Shown here one piece after another: positions 49,400 to 59,228 of a stretch of DNA of 64,000 bases; positions within the stretch are counted from its first letter, which is position 1; each line of letters opens with the position of its first letter. This DNA comes from Candidatus Paraburkholderia kirkii (GTDB lineage: Bacteria > Pseudomonadota > Gammaproteobacteria > Burkholderiales > Burkholderiaceae). The notes beneath the pieces were generated by a model, which saw nothing but the letters and a program-made list of their open reading frames with translations, searched no databases and was not told the origin of the DNA. The stretch lies in assembly GCA_001189345.1 (NCBI GenBank), contig LFKV01000002.1, positions 27,121 through 91,120 of the forward strand, given 5' to 3'. The translations under genes and the position numbers were made by a program.

Positions 49400-49562
49400 G
49401 AACCCGACGCGCCCCGCAAAAGCATGACCGCGGCCCGGCGCGCGCGCGGCGCCATCCGTCCGAGACCGACGGCCGGGCGGAACCCCGCGCCGTGCACTCC
49501 ATCGAATTCTCGACTGCGCGGCGGACTTGCGAACGACGAAAGCGCCCCGCGTCCCTCTGGTT

Positions 49563-49618
49563 TTCTTAAGGAACGCACATGGAACAATTTTTCTTAAGGA
49601 ACGCACATGGAACAATTT
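49563..49618 (+). repeat. 28-bp perfect tandem duplication covering the hslV ribosome site and start codon
   Basis: The unit TTCTTAAGGAACGCACATGG... occurs at 49563-49590 and 49591-49618. Each copy carries TAAGGA and an ATG (49579 and 49607). Because 28 is not a multiple of three, only the second ATG opens the HslV frame; the first would start an out-of-frame peptide overlapping hslV. Confidence 0.95.
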
Positions 49619-50143
49619 CACGGCACGACCATCGTCTCCGTACACCGCGACGGCAAGGTCGCGCTGGGCGGCGATGGTCAGGTGACGCTCGGCAACATCG
49701 TCATGAAGGGGGGCGCGAAGAAGGTGCGCCGCATCTATGGCGGCAAGGTGCTGGTCGGCTTCGCCGGCGGCACCGCCGACGCGTTCTCGCTGCTCGATCG
49801 CTTCGAGGCGAAGCTCGAGAAGCATCAGGGCAATCTGACGCGCGCCGCCGTCGAGCTCGCGAAGGACTGGCGCACCGACCGCATGCTGCGTCGGCTCGAA
49901 GCGATGCTGATCGCCGCGGACGCGAGCGCCACGCTCGTCATCACCGGCAACGGCGACGTGCTCGATCCTGAACACGGCATCGCCGCGATCGGCTCGGGCG
50001 GTGCGTACGCACAGGCCGCGGCACAGGCGCTCATCGAGAACACGGCGCTCTCGCCGCGCGACATCGTCGAGAAGGCGCTGACCATCGCCGGTGACATGTG
50101 CATCTACACCAACCACAATCGCGTCATCGAGACGATCGAATAA
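49607..50143 (+). CDS. hslV: ATP-dependent protease subunit HslV (ClpQ)
   Basis: HslV is the proteasome-like peptidase of the HslUV complex. After a short propeptide MEQFHG the catalytic Thr7 starts the mature [36 protein letters not shown] and [14 protein letters not shown] are standard. It has 178 residues. The start is the second of two duplicated ATGs; ribosomes starting at the first copy would make a short out-of-frame product, which may lower HslV output. hslU follows after 6 bases. Confidence 0.95.
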   Translation: MEQFHGTTIVSVHRDGKVALGGDGQVTLGNIVMKGGAKKVRRIYGGKVLVGFAGGTADAFSLLDRFEAKLEKHQGNLTRAAVELAKDWRTDRMLRRLEAMLIAADASATLVITGNGDVLDPEHGIAAIGSGGAYAQAAAQALIENTALSPRDIVEKALTIAGDMCIYTNHNRVIETIE

Positions 50144-50149
50144 AGGACT

Positions 50150-51493
50150 ATGACGATGACCACCATGACTCCCTCCGAAATCGTCTCCGAACTCGACAAG
50201 CACATCATCGGCCAGGGCCGCGCGAAGAAGGCCGTGGCCGTCGCGCTGCGCAACCGCTGGCGCCGCCAGCAGGTCGCCGAGCCGCTGCGCCAGGAAATCA
50301 CGCCGAAGAACATCCTGATGATCGGGCCGACGGGCGTCGGCAAGACGGAGATCGCACGACGTCTCGCCAAGCTCGCGGACGCGCCGTTCATCAAGATCGA
50401 GGCGACCAAGTTCACCGAGGTCGGCTACGTGGGCCGCGACGTCGACAGCATCGTGCGCGATCTGATCGAGATTTCCATCAAGCAGACGCGCGAATCCGAG
50501 ATGAAGAAGGTGCGCACCAAGGCCGAGGACCGCGCGGAAGACCGCATTCTCGACATCCTGCTGCCGAGCGCGCGCCCGGTCGGCTTCGGCGCTGCGGAAT
50601 CGGGCGGCGACCACGACAACGCCACGCGCCAGACCTTCCGCAAGCGCCTGCGCGAAGGCGCGCTCGACGACAAGGAAATCGAGCTCGATATTGAGATGCC
50701 GCAGGTCAGCATGGACATCATGGGGCCGCCGGGCATGGAGGACATGACCGAGCAGATCCGCTCGATGTTCGCGAACATCGGCGGCGGCAAGAAGACGCGT
50801 CGCAAGGTGAAGGTGAAGGAAGCGCTGAAACTCCTCACGAACGAGGAAGCCGGCAAGATGCTCAACGACGAGGAGGTCAAGAGCCATGCCGTGCAGAACG
50901 TCGAGCAGAACGGCATCGTGTTCCTGGACGAGATCGACAAGATCGCGTCGCGCAGCGAGGCGGGCGGCGCCGAAGTGTCGCGCGCGGGCGTGCAGCGCGA
51001 TCTGCTGCCGCTCGTCGAAGGCACCACCATCAACACGAAGTACGGGATGATCAAGACGGATCACATCCTGTTCATCGCGAGCGGCGCGTTCCATCTCGCC
51101 AAGCCGAGCGATCTGATTCCCGAACTGCAAGGGCGCTTTCCGATTCGCGTCGAACTCGACTCGCTGTCCGTCGAGGATTTCGAACCGATCCTGAACGCGA
51201 CCGACGCGAGCCTCGTCAAACAATACAAGGCGCTGCTCGCGACGGAAGGCGTCGAGCTCGATTTCGCCGGAGACGGCATCCGGCGCCTGGCGGAAGTCGC
51301 GTATTCGGTCAACGAGAAGACCGAGAATATCGGCGCGCGGCGGCTTTATACGGTGATCGAGAAGCTGCTGGAAGAGGTGTCGTTCGCGGCGGGCAACCAT
51401 GCGGGCCAGCCGGTGCGGATCGACGCGGCTTATGTGGATCGCGCGCTGGGCGACGTGGCGCAGGACGAGGATTTGTCGCGTTACGTGCTTTGA
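50150..51493 (+). CDS. hslU: ATP-dependent protease ATPase subunit HslU (ClpY)
   Basis: HslU is the AAA+ unfoldase partner of HslV. The 447-residue frame has Walker [10 protein letters not shown] at 59-67, the pore motif GYVGRD near 92-97, the I-domain (about 110-245), Walker [11 protein letters not shown] and sensor 2 with [13 protein letters not shown]. The C-terminal DLSRYVL tail that docks into HslV is present. The start at 50150 has ATG codons also at 50156 and 50165; the third ([10 protein letters not shown]) is the usual family start. Intact. Confidence 0.96.
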   Translation: MTMTTMTPSEIVSELDKHIIGQGRAKKAVAVALRNRWRRQQVAEPLRQEITPKNILMIGPTGVGKTEIARRLAKLADAPFIKIEATKFTEVGYVGRDVDSIVRDLIEISIKQTRESEMKKVRTKAEDRAEDRILDILLPSARPVGFGAAESGGDHDNATRQTFRKRLREGALDDKEIELDIEMPQVSMDIMGPPGMEDMTEQIRSMFANIGGGKKTRRKVKVKEALKLLTNEEAGKMLNDEEVKSHAVQNVEQNGIVFLDEIDKIASRSEAGGAEVSRAGVQRDLLPLVEGTTINTKYGMIKTDHILFIASGAFHLAKPSDLIPELQGRFPIRVELDSLSVEDFEPILNATDASLVKQYKALLATEGVELDFAGDGIRRLAEVAYSVNEKTENIGARRLYTVIEKLLEEVSFAAGNHAGQPVRIDAAYVDRALGDVAQDEDLSRYVL

Positions 51494-51511
51494 ACGAAGC
51501 GCGCTGTCGAA

Positions 51512-51549
51512 ATGAAAAAGCCGGGCCGTGAGGCTCGGCTTTTTCATTT
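51512..51549 (+). terminator. intrinsic terminator of hslVU
   Basis: aaaaagccgggcc pairs with ggctcggcttttt around a short loop, followed by T residues, 20 bases after hslU. Confidence 0.85.
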
Positions 51550-51585
51550 GCGTCTGCCGCGCATGGAAACTCGGCAGAAAGCGGG

Positions 51586-51614
51586 CAAAAAAAGCCCGCC
51601 TAGGTTGGCGGGCT
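51586..51614 (-). terminator. terminator-like hairpin facing the minus strand before ada
   Basis: Arms AGCCCGCC (51593-51600) and GGCGGGCT (51607-51614), with seven A on the plus strand giving a T run on the minus strand. No minus-strand gene is evident to its right, so it may insulate hslU from antisense transcription, or mark a lost gene. Confidence 0.5.
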
Positions 51615-51623
51615 GAATCCATA

Positions 51624-51651
51624 CTCAGGTCTCAGGTCTCAGGTCTCAGGT
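51624..51651. repeat. four perfect tandem copies of the heptamer CTCAGGT
   Basis: CTCAGGT repeats four times without interruption in the intergenic space before ada. A slippage-prone microsatellite. Confidence 0.95.
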
Positions 51652-51748
51652 TTCGGAATCCGCCCGTCGATGACGCAGCAAGAAACGGCGCGTAACCTCG
51701 TCTGCACGGCTCTACAGTGGTTTCGTACCACGAGCCATCGAGATCGTC

Positions 51749-52843
51749 ATGAAAACCGAAGCAAATCGTCGTCCGGACCCCATTTTCACCACCGATGAAA
51801 GCCACTGGCAGGCGGTTGCCGAGCGCGACGAGCGTGCGGACGGCGCGTTCTTCTTCGCCGTGCGCACGACCGGCGTGTTTTGCCGGCCGTCGTGCGCCTC
51901 GCGCGCGCCGCGTCGCGAGAACGTCGAGTTCTTCCCGACGACCGATGCCGCCGAGGCAGCCGGATACCGCCCCTGCAAGCGCTGCCGGCCGACGAGCCTG
52001 CCGCGCGAGCTCGCGATCGTCGAACGCGCGTGCAAGGTGCTCGACGCCGATCCGCAGCAGCGCATGACGCTCGCGCAGTTGAGCGACGCCGTGCACGTGA
52101 GCCCCTTCCACCTGCAGCGGCTCTTTTCGCGGATCGTCGGCATCTCGCCCCGCCAGTATCAGGCGGCGCAGCGCGCGGGCGTACTGCGCGACGCCTTGCA
52201 GCGCGGCCGCGACGTCACCCGCGCGACGCACGACGCCGGTTTCGGCTCGCCGTCGCGGATGTACGAAGCCGTGCCCGCCGAGCTCGGCATGACGCCGTCC
52301 GCGTACAAGCGCCAGGGTGCGGGATTGACGGTGCGCTACGCGAGCGCCGATACGCCGCTCGGCACGGTACTCGTCGCTGCAACCGACAAGGGCGTCTGCA
52401 AGATCGCTTTCGGCGACGATGCGGGCACGCTCGTCGAGCAGCTCGCCGCCAACTTCGCGCAAGCCGAGCGCGTGGAGGATGCCGCGAAAATGGCGCCGTT
52501 CATCGCGCAGATCCGCGCATATCTGCAAGGCACGCGCGAGCGCTTCGACCTGCCGCTCAACATCGGCGCGACCGCGTTCCAGCGCCGCGTCTGGGACGCG
52601 CTGCGGCGTATCCCGTACGGCCAGACGCGCAGCTATACCGACATCGCCGAATCGCTCGGCTCGCCGCGCGCGGTGCGGGCGGTGGCGAACGCCTGCGCGT
52701 CGAATCCGGTGGCGCTCGCGATTCCGTGCCATCGCGTGATCGGCAAGGATGGAGCGATCGCGGGCTATCGCTGGGGCAAGCAGCGCAAGGAAACCTTGCT
52801 CGAAACGGAGCGCAAGCATCACCCGGCCGACAAGGTCGCATGA
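51749..52843 (+). CDS. ada: bifunctional DNA repair methyltransferase/transcriptional activator Ada
   Basis: Ada removes methyl groups from phosphotriesters and O6-methylguanine and then activates the adaptive response. The N-terminal zinc domain has Cys45, 49, 76 and 79 (FCRPSC and PCKRC); Cys45 is the phosphotriester acceptor. An AraC-type helix-turn-helix pair follows (about 85-190; MTLAQLSDAVHVSPFHLQRL). The C-terminal MGMT domain has the PCHRV active site at 326-330 (Cys327) and ends at 364. All domains are intact. Start MKTEANRRPDPIFTTDE. Confidence 0.95.
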   Translation: MKTEANRRPDPIFTTDESHWQAVAERDERADGAFFFAVRTTGVFCRPSCASRAPRRENVEFFPTTDAAEAAGYRPCKRCRPTSLPRELAIVERACKVLDADPQQRMTLAQLSDAVHVSPFHLQRLFSRIVGISPRQYQAAQRAGVLRDALQRGRDVTRATHDAGFGSPSRMYEAVPAELGMTPSAYKRQGAGLTVRYASADTPLGTVLVAATDKGVCKIAFGDDAGTLVEQLAANFAQAERVEDAAKMAPFIAQIRAYLQGTRERFDLPLNIGATAFQRRVWDALRRIPYGQTRSYTDIAESLGSPRAVRAVANACASNPVALAIPCHRVIGKDGAIAGYRWGKQRKETLLETERKHHPADKVA

Positions 52844-53111
52844 AGAACGGGCGTGCGCCGTCGCCATGACGCGCGTGCGCCCCGTCTCCCTCCCCATGAA
52901 GTGAAGCGCCGCACGGCGCTTCACCCTTCTCGCGGGCCGCCCGCAACAGCTCGCCGTCCCTCCGCACAGCGTCCCGCGAATGCTCTGAAAAACCCGCAAA
53001 CCCTTGCTGGTTCTGGGCCCAAGCACGCGTAACACCGAGATGTTAAAGTGCCCGCTACCCTAAAAATACGACTCGGGCCTTCATCGCTCGCGCTCCTCGC
53101 AGATTGCTTCA

Positions 53112-54731
53112 ATGGCAAACCAGAATTCCGCTCACCCCAAGACCGGCGCTTTCCAGCGCAGGCTTGCCGCGCTCGCGTCCGGCCCGCACGCCGACGCATT
53201 GCGCCAAGGCTTGCGCGGCATCGAGAAAGAAAGCCTGCGCGTGACGCCGCAAGGCAAGCTCGCGATGACGCCGCATCCGCGCGCGTTCGGATCGGCGCTC
53301 ACGAATCCGCTCATCACGACCGACTACTCGGAGGCGCTCGTCGAGCTGATCACGCCCGCCGAAACCGACGCCGCGCTCACGCTCGACCGTCTCGACGCAC
53401 TGCATCGCTTCGCGTATTCGCATATGGGCGACGAGCTGCTGTGGAACAACTCGATGCCCAATTCGCTGCCGCCCGAGGACGAGATTCCGCTGGGTTATTA
53501 CGGCACGTCGAACATCGGCACGCTGAAGCACGCGTACCGTCGCGGGCTCGCGCTGCGCTATGGCCGCACGATGCAATGCATCGCCGGGATCCACTACAAC
53601 TATTCGCTGAGCGAAGACGTGTGGCGCGCGTGGCAGGCGCTCGATCCCACGAGCACGCTGACAGCCAGGGATTTCCAGTCCGAACGCTACTTCGCGCTCA
53701 TCCGCAACTTCCGCCGCACGAACTGGCTGCTGATGTATCTGTTCGGCGCATCACCTGCGCTGAACAGGCGCTTCGTCGAAGGCAAGGCGCATCGTCTCGA
53801 AACGTTCGACGCCGACTCGTTCTATCTACCGCACGCGACGAGCCTGCGCATGAGCGATCTCGGCTACACGAACAATCCCGCGCAAGCGGACCTGCTGCCG
53901 AGCTACGACAATCTCGACGCCTATCTCGACGTGCTCGCGAAAGCCGTGAGCCAGCCGTATGCGCCGTACGAAGCCATCGGCACGCAGCGCGACGGCGAAT
54001 GGGTGCAGATCAACACCAACGTCCTGCAGATCGAGAACGAGTTCTACTCGACGATTCGCCCGAAACGGGTGACGCAATCGGGCGAGCGCCCGCTGCACGC
54101 GTTGTCCGAGCGCGGCGTGCAGTACATCGAAGTGCGCTGTCTCGACATCGACCCGTTCGAGCCGTGCGGCATCTCGCTGGAGACCGCGCGCTTTCTCGAT
54201 GCGTATCTGCTCTATTGCGCGCTGGAGGACAGCCCGCTGTTGCCGCCCCATGCGAGCATCGAGGCGAACGGCAATTTCAGCGCGGTGGCGAAGGAAGGAC
54301 GCAAGCCCGGCCTCACGCTGCAACGCGACGGCAAGAGCGTGCCGATGCGGGAATGGGCGGAAGCACTTTTCGATGCGATCCTGCCCGTCGCGAAAACGCT
54401 CGATGCGCTCAACGGCAACGACGACCACGCGCGCACACTCGCGGCGCTGCGTCCGCGTATCGCCGATGCCTCGCTCACGCCGTCCGCACGCGTGCTGCAG
54501 ACGATGCGCGACAGGCAGCAGTCCTTCGACGAATTCGCGCTCGACCTGAGCACGCGCCATGCGGAGTCGTTCCGCGCGCGTCCGCTGTCCGCCGTCGAGG
54601 AGCGCGCCATGGAAGCGCTCGCGGCGAAATCGCTCGTCGAACAGACCGAAATCGAGCGCAGCGACACGGAGCCGTTCGACGCGTTCGTCGCGGCATATCA
54701 GGTCTACACGCTGAATCGCGCGAGCGTCTAG
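53112..54731 (+). CDS. gshA: glutamate--cysteine ligase (gamma-glutamylcysteine synthetase)
   Basis: GshA makes gamma-glutamylcysteine, the first step to glutathione. The 539-residue protein fits the proteobacterial class (E. coli GshA, 518): RQGLRGIEKESLRVTPQGKL near 31-50, DYSEALVELITP near 71-82, CIAGIHYNYSLSE near 156-168, and VEVRCLDIDPF-like IEVRCLDIDPFEPCG. Active-site residues for glutamate and ATP are in place. Intact. Glutathione is consistent with the glyoxalase-like and redox genes elsewhere in the window. Confidence 0.95.
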   Translation: MANQNSAHPKTGAFQRRLAALASGPHADALRQGLRGIEKESLRVTPQGKLAMTPHPRAFGSALTNPLITTDYSEALVELITPAETDAALTLDRLDALHRFAYSHMGDELLWNNSMPNSLPPEDEIPLGYYGTSNIGTLKHAYRRGLALRYGRTMQCIAGIHYNYSLSEDVWRAWQALDPTSTLTARDFQSERYFALIRNFRRTNWLLMYLFGASPALNRRFVEGKAHRLETFDADSFYLPHATSLRMSDLGYTNNPAQADLLPSYDNLDAYLDVLAKAVSQPYAPYEAIGTQRDGEWVQINTNVLQIENEFYSTIRPKRVTQSGERPLHALSERGVQYIEVRCLDIDPFEPCGISLETARFLDAYLLYCALEDSPLLPPHASIEANGNFSAVAKEGRKPGLTLQRDGKSVPMREWAEALFDAILPVAKTLDALNGNDDHARTLAALRPRIADASLTPSARVLQTMRDRQQSFDEFALDLSTRHAESFRARPLSAVEERAMEALAAKSLVEQTEIERSDTEPFDAFVAAYQVYTLNRASV

Positions 54732-54884
54732 CGGCGTTTCGCCGAGCTCAGGCAGATTTTTCCTCACCGGCGCCTTTGCCGGATGGCAAGGCTTACCGGT
54801 TTGTGCAACAGAGGGAAACGCGTCATGCCATCAGCCGATTTGGCAGGTCAAAATATTGCCGACTTTTCGACGATCGGGGGAGCA

Positions 54885-55439
54885 ATGAAAAAGATGTTCT
54901 TCGGCGCGGCCGCGCTGGGGGCCGTGTCGCTGGCCCTGTTGGGCGGGTGCGCGGTGCAGGATCAGGTCAGCAGCACGACGATGGAGCAGGCCACGCAGCC
55001 GCTCACGTGCATGAGCAAGGCCGAATGCGATGCGTGGTGGGCGCGCGCGCAAGTGTGGGTGACGAATCATTCGGAATCCCGGATGCAGACCATCACCGAT
55101 TCGATCATCATGACCGCCGGCCCGTCGAGCAGCAAGCGCGCGCTCGTGTACCAGATCACCAAGACGCCGACGAACGAAGGCACGGCCACGATCGGCTTTG
55201 CCGCGCACTGCGACAACCCGCTCGGCTGCGAGCCGAATCCGTGGCAGGCGGGCGCGGACTTCAAGCAGTTCATACGCAACGGTCCGCCGCCCAGGCAGAT
55301 GGTGACGCCGCAGGCTGGCGCGATGCCGGCCGCCGCGCCCGCGCCGAGCGGCGTGCAAGTCAGCCCGCTCACTCAGCCCGTGCCGCTGAATCTCGAAAGC
55401 CAGCCGGGCCAGTCGGCCATGCCGCTCGCGCCTCAGTAA
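54885..55439 (+). CDS. hypothetical lipoprotein
   Basis: The start MKKMFFGAAALGAVSLALLG at 54885 has GGGGGAG just upstream and ends in a lipobox LGGC (Cys22). The folded part (about 40-130) includes two Cys pairs (LTCMSKAEC, AHCDNPLGC) and WWARAQVWVTNHSES, a pattern I see as a conserved Burkholderia lipoprotein of unknown function. The Pro/Ala-rich tail (about 140-184) is probably disordered. Intact, placed after gshA, and convergent with the exporter pseudogene. Confidence 0.75.
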   Translation: MKKMFFGAAALGAVSLALLGGCAVQDQVSSTTMEQATQPLTCMSKAECDAWWARAQVWVTNHSESRMQTITDSIIMTAGPSSSKRALVYQITKTPTNEGTATIGFAAHCDNPLGCEPNPWQAGADFKQFIRNGPPPRQMVTPQAGAMPAAAPAPSGVQVSPLTQPVPLNLESQPGQSAMPLAPQ

Positions 55440-55445
55440 GAAACC

Positions 55446-56876
55446 TCAGTGTCCCATCGAGGCTGACGCGCCTTTCTTCGGCCGCGTCAGCCAGACCATC
55501 ACGGCCAGCACGAGAAACGCATAGAAGGAAATGCGGAAGAAGTCGTTGGTCGACATCATGTACGCCTGCGCCGATACGATGCGATCGAGCTGCGCCGTGA
55601 GCGCCTAGTCCGACAGGCCGAGTCCCGAAAGCAGGTTCGAATAGGCCGTCGCGTCTGCCGAATACGGCGTGACCGATTCGGTGAGCACCGCGTGATGGCG
55701 GATCATGTCGTTCTCCCAGAAGGTCATGCTGACCGCGGTGCCGATCGCGCCCGACAGGGTCCGCAGGAAGTTCGACAGACCCGCCGCGCCGGCGAGACGC
55801 TCGTCGGAGACGCTGGAGAGCGTGACCGTCGTCATCGGCACGAAGAAACACGCGACGCCGATGCCCTGGATCGGACGCGGATAGATGATTTCGTGGAAGG
55901 GTGTATCGAGCGTGAAAGTCGAATTCCAGTGCGAGACGAACGCGAACGTGACGAACGCGAAGCTCGCGACGACGCGCAGATTCAGCCGGTGCATGTTCTG
56001 CCCGATGATCGGCGACAGCATGCGAGCAGCCCGACCGGCGCGGTGGCGAGGCCCGCGAGCCACGGCGTGTAGCCGAGCACGGTCTGCAGCCACAGCGGCA
56101 GCACCACGACCGAGCCGAAGAACGCGAGAAAGCCGAGCGACGTGATGAGCACGCCCATCGCGAAGTTACGGTCGCGAAAGAGCGAGAGGTCGATCACCGG
56201 CTCCTGCTCGGTCAGCTCCCACGCGAACATGAACGCGAGCGAGACTGCCGAGACGATCGCCAGCGTCACGATGAAGTTCGAGCTGAACCAGTCGCGGTCC
56301 TTGCCGAGGTCGAGCATCATCTGCAGGCTCGCGACGCCGATCACGAGCAGCGTGAGCCCCACGCCGTCGATGCACTGCTGCGTTGTCTTCGTCTCGTGGC
56401 CGCGCAGCACGAAGTACGCGATCGCCGCCGAGAACACGCCGATCGGCACGTTGATGTAGAAGATCCACGGCCACGTGTAGTTGTCAGTTGTCGGTGATGT
56501 AGCCGCCCATCACCGGGCCGAAGATCGGCGCGACGATGACCGTCATCTGCGCATGAGGATGGTTTGCGAGAGCGGCACCATCGGGCCGGAGACGAGGCCT
56601 TGCAGCAGCCGGGACGCGATCAGCGATTCGAAGTTGTGCGCGAGCCCGCACAGCGTGGAGGCGATCGAGAAGAGCAGCACGGAGATCGTGAAAAGCCTCA
56701 CCTCGCCGACGCGCCGCGCGAGCCAGCCGGTCAGCGGCACGGTGATCGCGGACGCGACCGAATACGAGGAGATGACCCATGTGCCTTCGCTCGTCGCCAC
56801 GCCGAGGCTGCCGTAGATGGTCGGCACAGCGACATTGGCGATCGACGTGTCGAGCACTTCCATGAAGGTGCCGGCA
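55446..56876 (-). pseudogene. EmrB/QacA-type (DHA2) multidrug exporter, truncated by an IS and frameshifted
   Basis: The recognisable sequence begins [20 protein letters not shown] at about 56870, so only the first few dozen residues are lost to the IS3-family element abutting it. Lesions downstream are a deletion near 56548 (about 15 codons before MTVIVAPIFGPVMGG), a 7-bp tandem duplication AGTTGTC (56479-56492), a one-base loss near 56022, and a Gln-to-TAG at 55603-55605. The last frame ends GASASMGH at 55446-55448. DHA2 exporters have 14 helices and usually pair with EmrA and an outer-membrane channel; no partner genes remain here. Confidence 0.82.
56479..56492. repeat. 7-bp tandem duplication in the exporter pseudogene
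   Basis: AGTTGTC occurs twice head to tail and puts a stop (TGA) into the YITDNYTWPW segment. Confidence 0.85.
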
Positions 56877-56879
56877 TCT

Positions 56880-57890
56880 GACCTAGCCGAAGCAATGAAG
56901 CAGATTCGCGAGCTGCAGCGATTGCTAGGAAAGAAGACGATGGAGGTAGAAATCCTCCGTGAAGCAGTGGAGTATGGTCGAACAAAAAAATTGACTGCGC
57001 TCACCATTGCTGCCGGGGGACGACCGTTGAAGACGATCTGTGAAGTCCTGGGGGTGTCGCGCTCGAATCTCGCAGTCAAGTCGAAGCGGCCGGCTGACTG
57101 GGTCGACCGGCGCAAGATGCCCGTGCTCGACGACACGGCGCTTGTCGCCGAACTTCATGAGTTGTTAGGCGACGCGCCGACGTATGGATACCGAGGTGCT
57201 TGGGCGTTGCTGAGGCGAAGCCGGGACATGCTGGCTCAACCGCGAGTAAATGCAAAGCGCGTGTATCGCGTGATGCGTCGCCACGGCCTGCTGCTTGAAC
57301 ATCGCCCTCGGCACGCCTCGTCTACGCGTCGGCATGACGGCAAGGTCGCGGTGGATAGCAGCAACATGCGCTGGTGCTCGGATGGCTTCGAATTCCGCTG
57401 CGATGCCGGTGTCCCATTGCGTGTCGTCTTCGCACTCGACTGTTGCGACCGCGAAGCCATGAGTTGGGCCGCGAGCACAGGCGGTTACACTGGCGATATG
57501 GTGCGTGACGTCATGCTTCAAGCCGTCGAGAACCGCTTCACCGGCGCGTTGAAGGCCGACAGGGAAGTCGAGTGGTTAAGCGGCGATGGTTCCTGCTACA
57601 TTGCCGATGACACATTGAAGTTCTCTCGAAAAATCGGACTGAAGCCAGTAACGACACCCGTCAGAAGTCCGCAAAGCAACGGGATGGCCGAGAGCTTCGT
57701 TAAAACGATAAAGCGTGATTACGAAACGATAAAGCGTGATTACGTTTCGTGGATGCCGAAACCCGACGCCAGGACGGCGCTGCAAAATCTGGCCATCGCG
57801 TTCGACCACGATAACGAGTCACACCCGCATAGCGCCCTTAAATACCGCTCGCCGCGCGAGTTTCGTCGGCAAGCAAATCCTCCAACCTAA
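56880..57890 (+). pseudogene. IS3-family transposase OrfAB remnant
   Basis: The frame enters from the antisense of the exporter and becomes IS sequence at [17 protein letters not shown], the leucine-zipper end of OrfA. An A7 run (56984-56990), the usual slippery site for OrfA-OrfB frameshifting, follows. OrfB continues in the same frame: [17 protein letters not shown], the rve integrase core [28 protein letters not shown], then [13 protein letters not shown] with the catalytic Glu. The usual TDNGS motif reads SGDGS, so the second catalytic Asp may be lost. A 21-bp in-frame duplication adds seven residues. The start codon is missing, so it is probably inactive. Confidence 0.75.
57703..57744. 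repeat. 21-bp perfect in-frame tandem duplication in the transposase
   Basis: Two adjacent 21-bp units beginning AAACGATAAAGCG (57703-57723, 57724-57744). The second IS copy (61389-61677) has only one unit, so the duplication arose here. Confidence 0.95.
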
Positions 57891-57927
57891 GCGGGACCGG
57901 CTGTCCGGTTATGCGGGAGCAAGTCCA

Positions 57928-59029
57928 ATCTGGTGCATGCACTGCGCCACCATTTCCTTGCCGGTTCCGCTTTCCCCGAGAATCAGGACGGTCGCGTCGG
58001 ATTTCGAGTACTTGCGAACGAGCGCCTTCACGCGCTCGATGGATGCCGACTCACCGACGACGTCCTCGAGTCGATAGCGCGCGACGAACTCCTGTGCGCC
58101 CTGGCGAGACCGCAGGGTTCGGTCCAGTCGCTCGACCGCGCGCGATTCCTGAAATGTGAAGAGGGTGCCGCCCGATGTGCCGTCCCCGGCCAACGGACCA
58201 CGATGGATGGCATAACTGACGCCGCGGACATTGCCGAAAACGTCGCCCTCCGTCGTCGGCAGAACACCGTCGAGACTGGGCGCGACTTCAAGGAGTGAAC
58301 GACCGACGACCCGAGATGCGTCCGACATGCCGAGCGCGGTGAGCAAGCGCCGATTGATCGCCTCGACGCGCCCGTCGGCATCGACCGCGACCACCCCCGT
58401 CTCGCAAGTGCTGGAGCAGATTGTCCAGACGGTTTCGACGCCCGGCCTCCTGACGCATTGCCTGGGCAACTTCCAGCGCCGTTTCGAACGCCGCGGCGAC
58501 CGACGCGCGCGAATAGAGAAAAATCGACTGCATGCCGGCGGCGGCGAGGTCCGTGACGAGGCCCGGGCCAACGACAACGTTGACCCCGCGGTCCTGCAAA
58601 TCGAGGACGAGGCTCTCGGCATCCGAGGCAAACCGATAAGATTCACACACGACATCGATGCCGTATGCAGAAAGAAAGCGACGAATTTCCGTCGGCGTCT
58701 CGCCGTGCGTCACACCAGCACAACGCTCGCCCCTTCGCGCCGCGCCTTGGCAAGCGCATGCATCACGTCGAAACCGGTCGGGCTGATGATCACCACGGGA
58801 ATCGACACCCGCGTCTTGAGGTACGCGCCGTTTGAACCGCCGGCGACAACGACGTCCGGACGCTCGCCCAGCGCTGATTCGATGCGTGTGACCGCGCGCT
58901 CGTAACCGAGAGAGACGACGTCGAGCTCGGCACGGTCGGCATACGTTCCTGCAATATCAATGAACAAATCGCGCAACCGGCTAATGCCGATTGCCCAGAT
59001 GCGCGGACGTGATGCCGTTTCTGCCTTCA
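57928..59029 (-). pseudogene. prpR: propionate catabolism regulator PrpR, truncated by IS and frameshifted
   Basis: PrpR is a sigma-54-dependent activator that senses 2-methylcitrate. The N-terminal PrpR_N domain from [19 protein letters not shown] (about 59029) reads to REGASVVLV, then a frame break near 58715. THGETPTEIRRFLSAYGIDV continues, a second break occurs near 58440, and the PAS domain with DADGRVEAINRRLLTAL follows. The AAA+ domain begins VVGESASIERVKALV and stops right after Walker A GESGTGKEMVAQ, where the IS3-family element starts at 57927. About half the protein, including the DNA-binding end, is missing. It diverges from prpB. Confidence 0.88.
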
Positions 59030-59228
59030 TGCTGCTCCCCAGGGCGGTCGCCGACGAACAATGCCAGCATACATCGCCCATTCCACAGTCGAAACGCAGA
59101 TTTCATTTATGAAATTTCAGAGGCGCTCGACAGAAAATGGTTTCTCTTTTGATTCATGGGGTTACGCCAAGAAGAGTAGAATGGCATGGATATTGCTTCA
59201 TGGCGATGCCTTCTTTGGAGACATCAAC

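Larger units (their letters stand above)
49226..49606 (+). other. dksA-hslV intergenic region: terminator, heat-shock-like promoter, duplicated leader
   Basis: Contains the dksA terminator (49300-49329), a promoter candidate at 49371-49399 and a 28-bp tandem duplication at 49563-49618. No gene is seen between. Confidence 0.6.
56877..57927 (+). mobile_element. IS3-family (IS2-like) element, 5'-truncated
   Basis: The element is recognised by its OrfA/OrfB transposase and by its right end, shared with the copy at 61389-61677. Common sequence ends ...GCGGG(A/G)GCAAGTCCA at 57927, corresponding to an inverted-repeat start TGGACTTGC on the opposite strand. The left end with the OrfA helix-turn-helix is missing, so the junction with the exporter gene at about 56877 reflects a deletion rather than a simple insertion. 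The right end cuts prpR. Confidence 0.85.

Noticed and set aside
49334..51622. A 762-codon minus-strand frame
   Set aside because: Antisense to hslV-hslU. The composition is that of a shadow frame.
51624..51651. Tandem heptamers as a possible CRISPR or array
   Set aside because: The units are seven bases with no spacers; it is a microsatellite. No CRISPR array was seen in the window.
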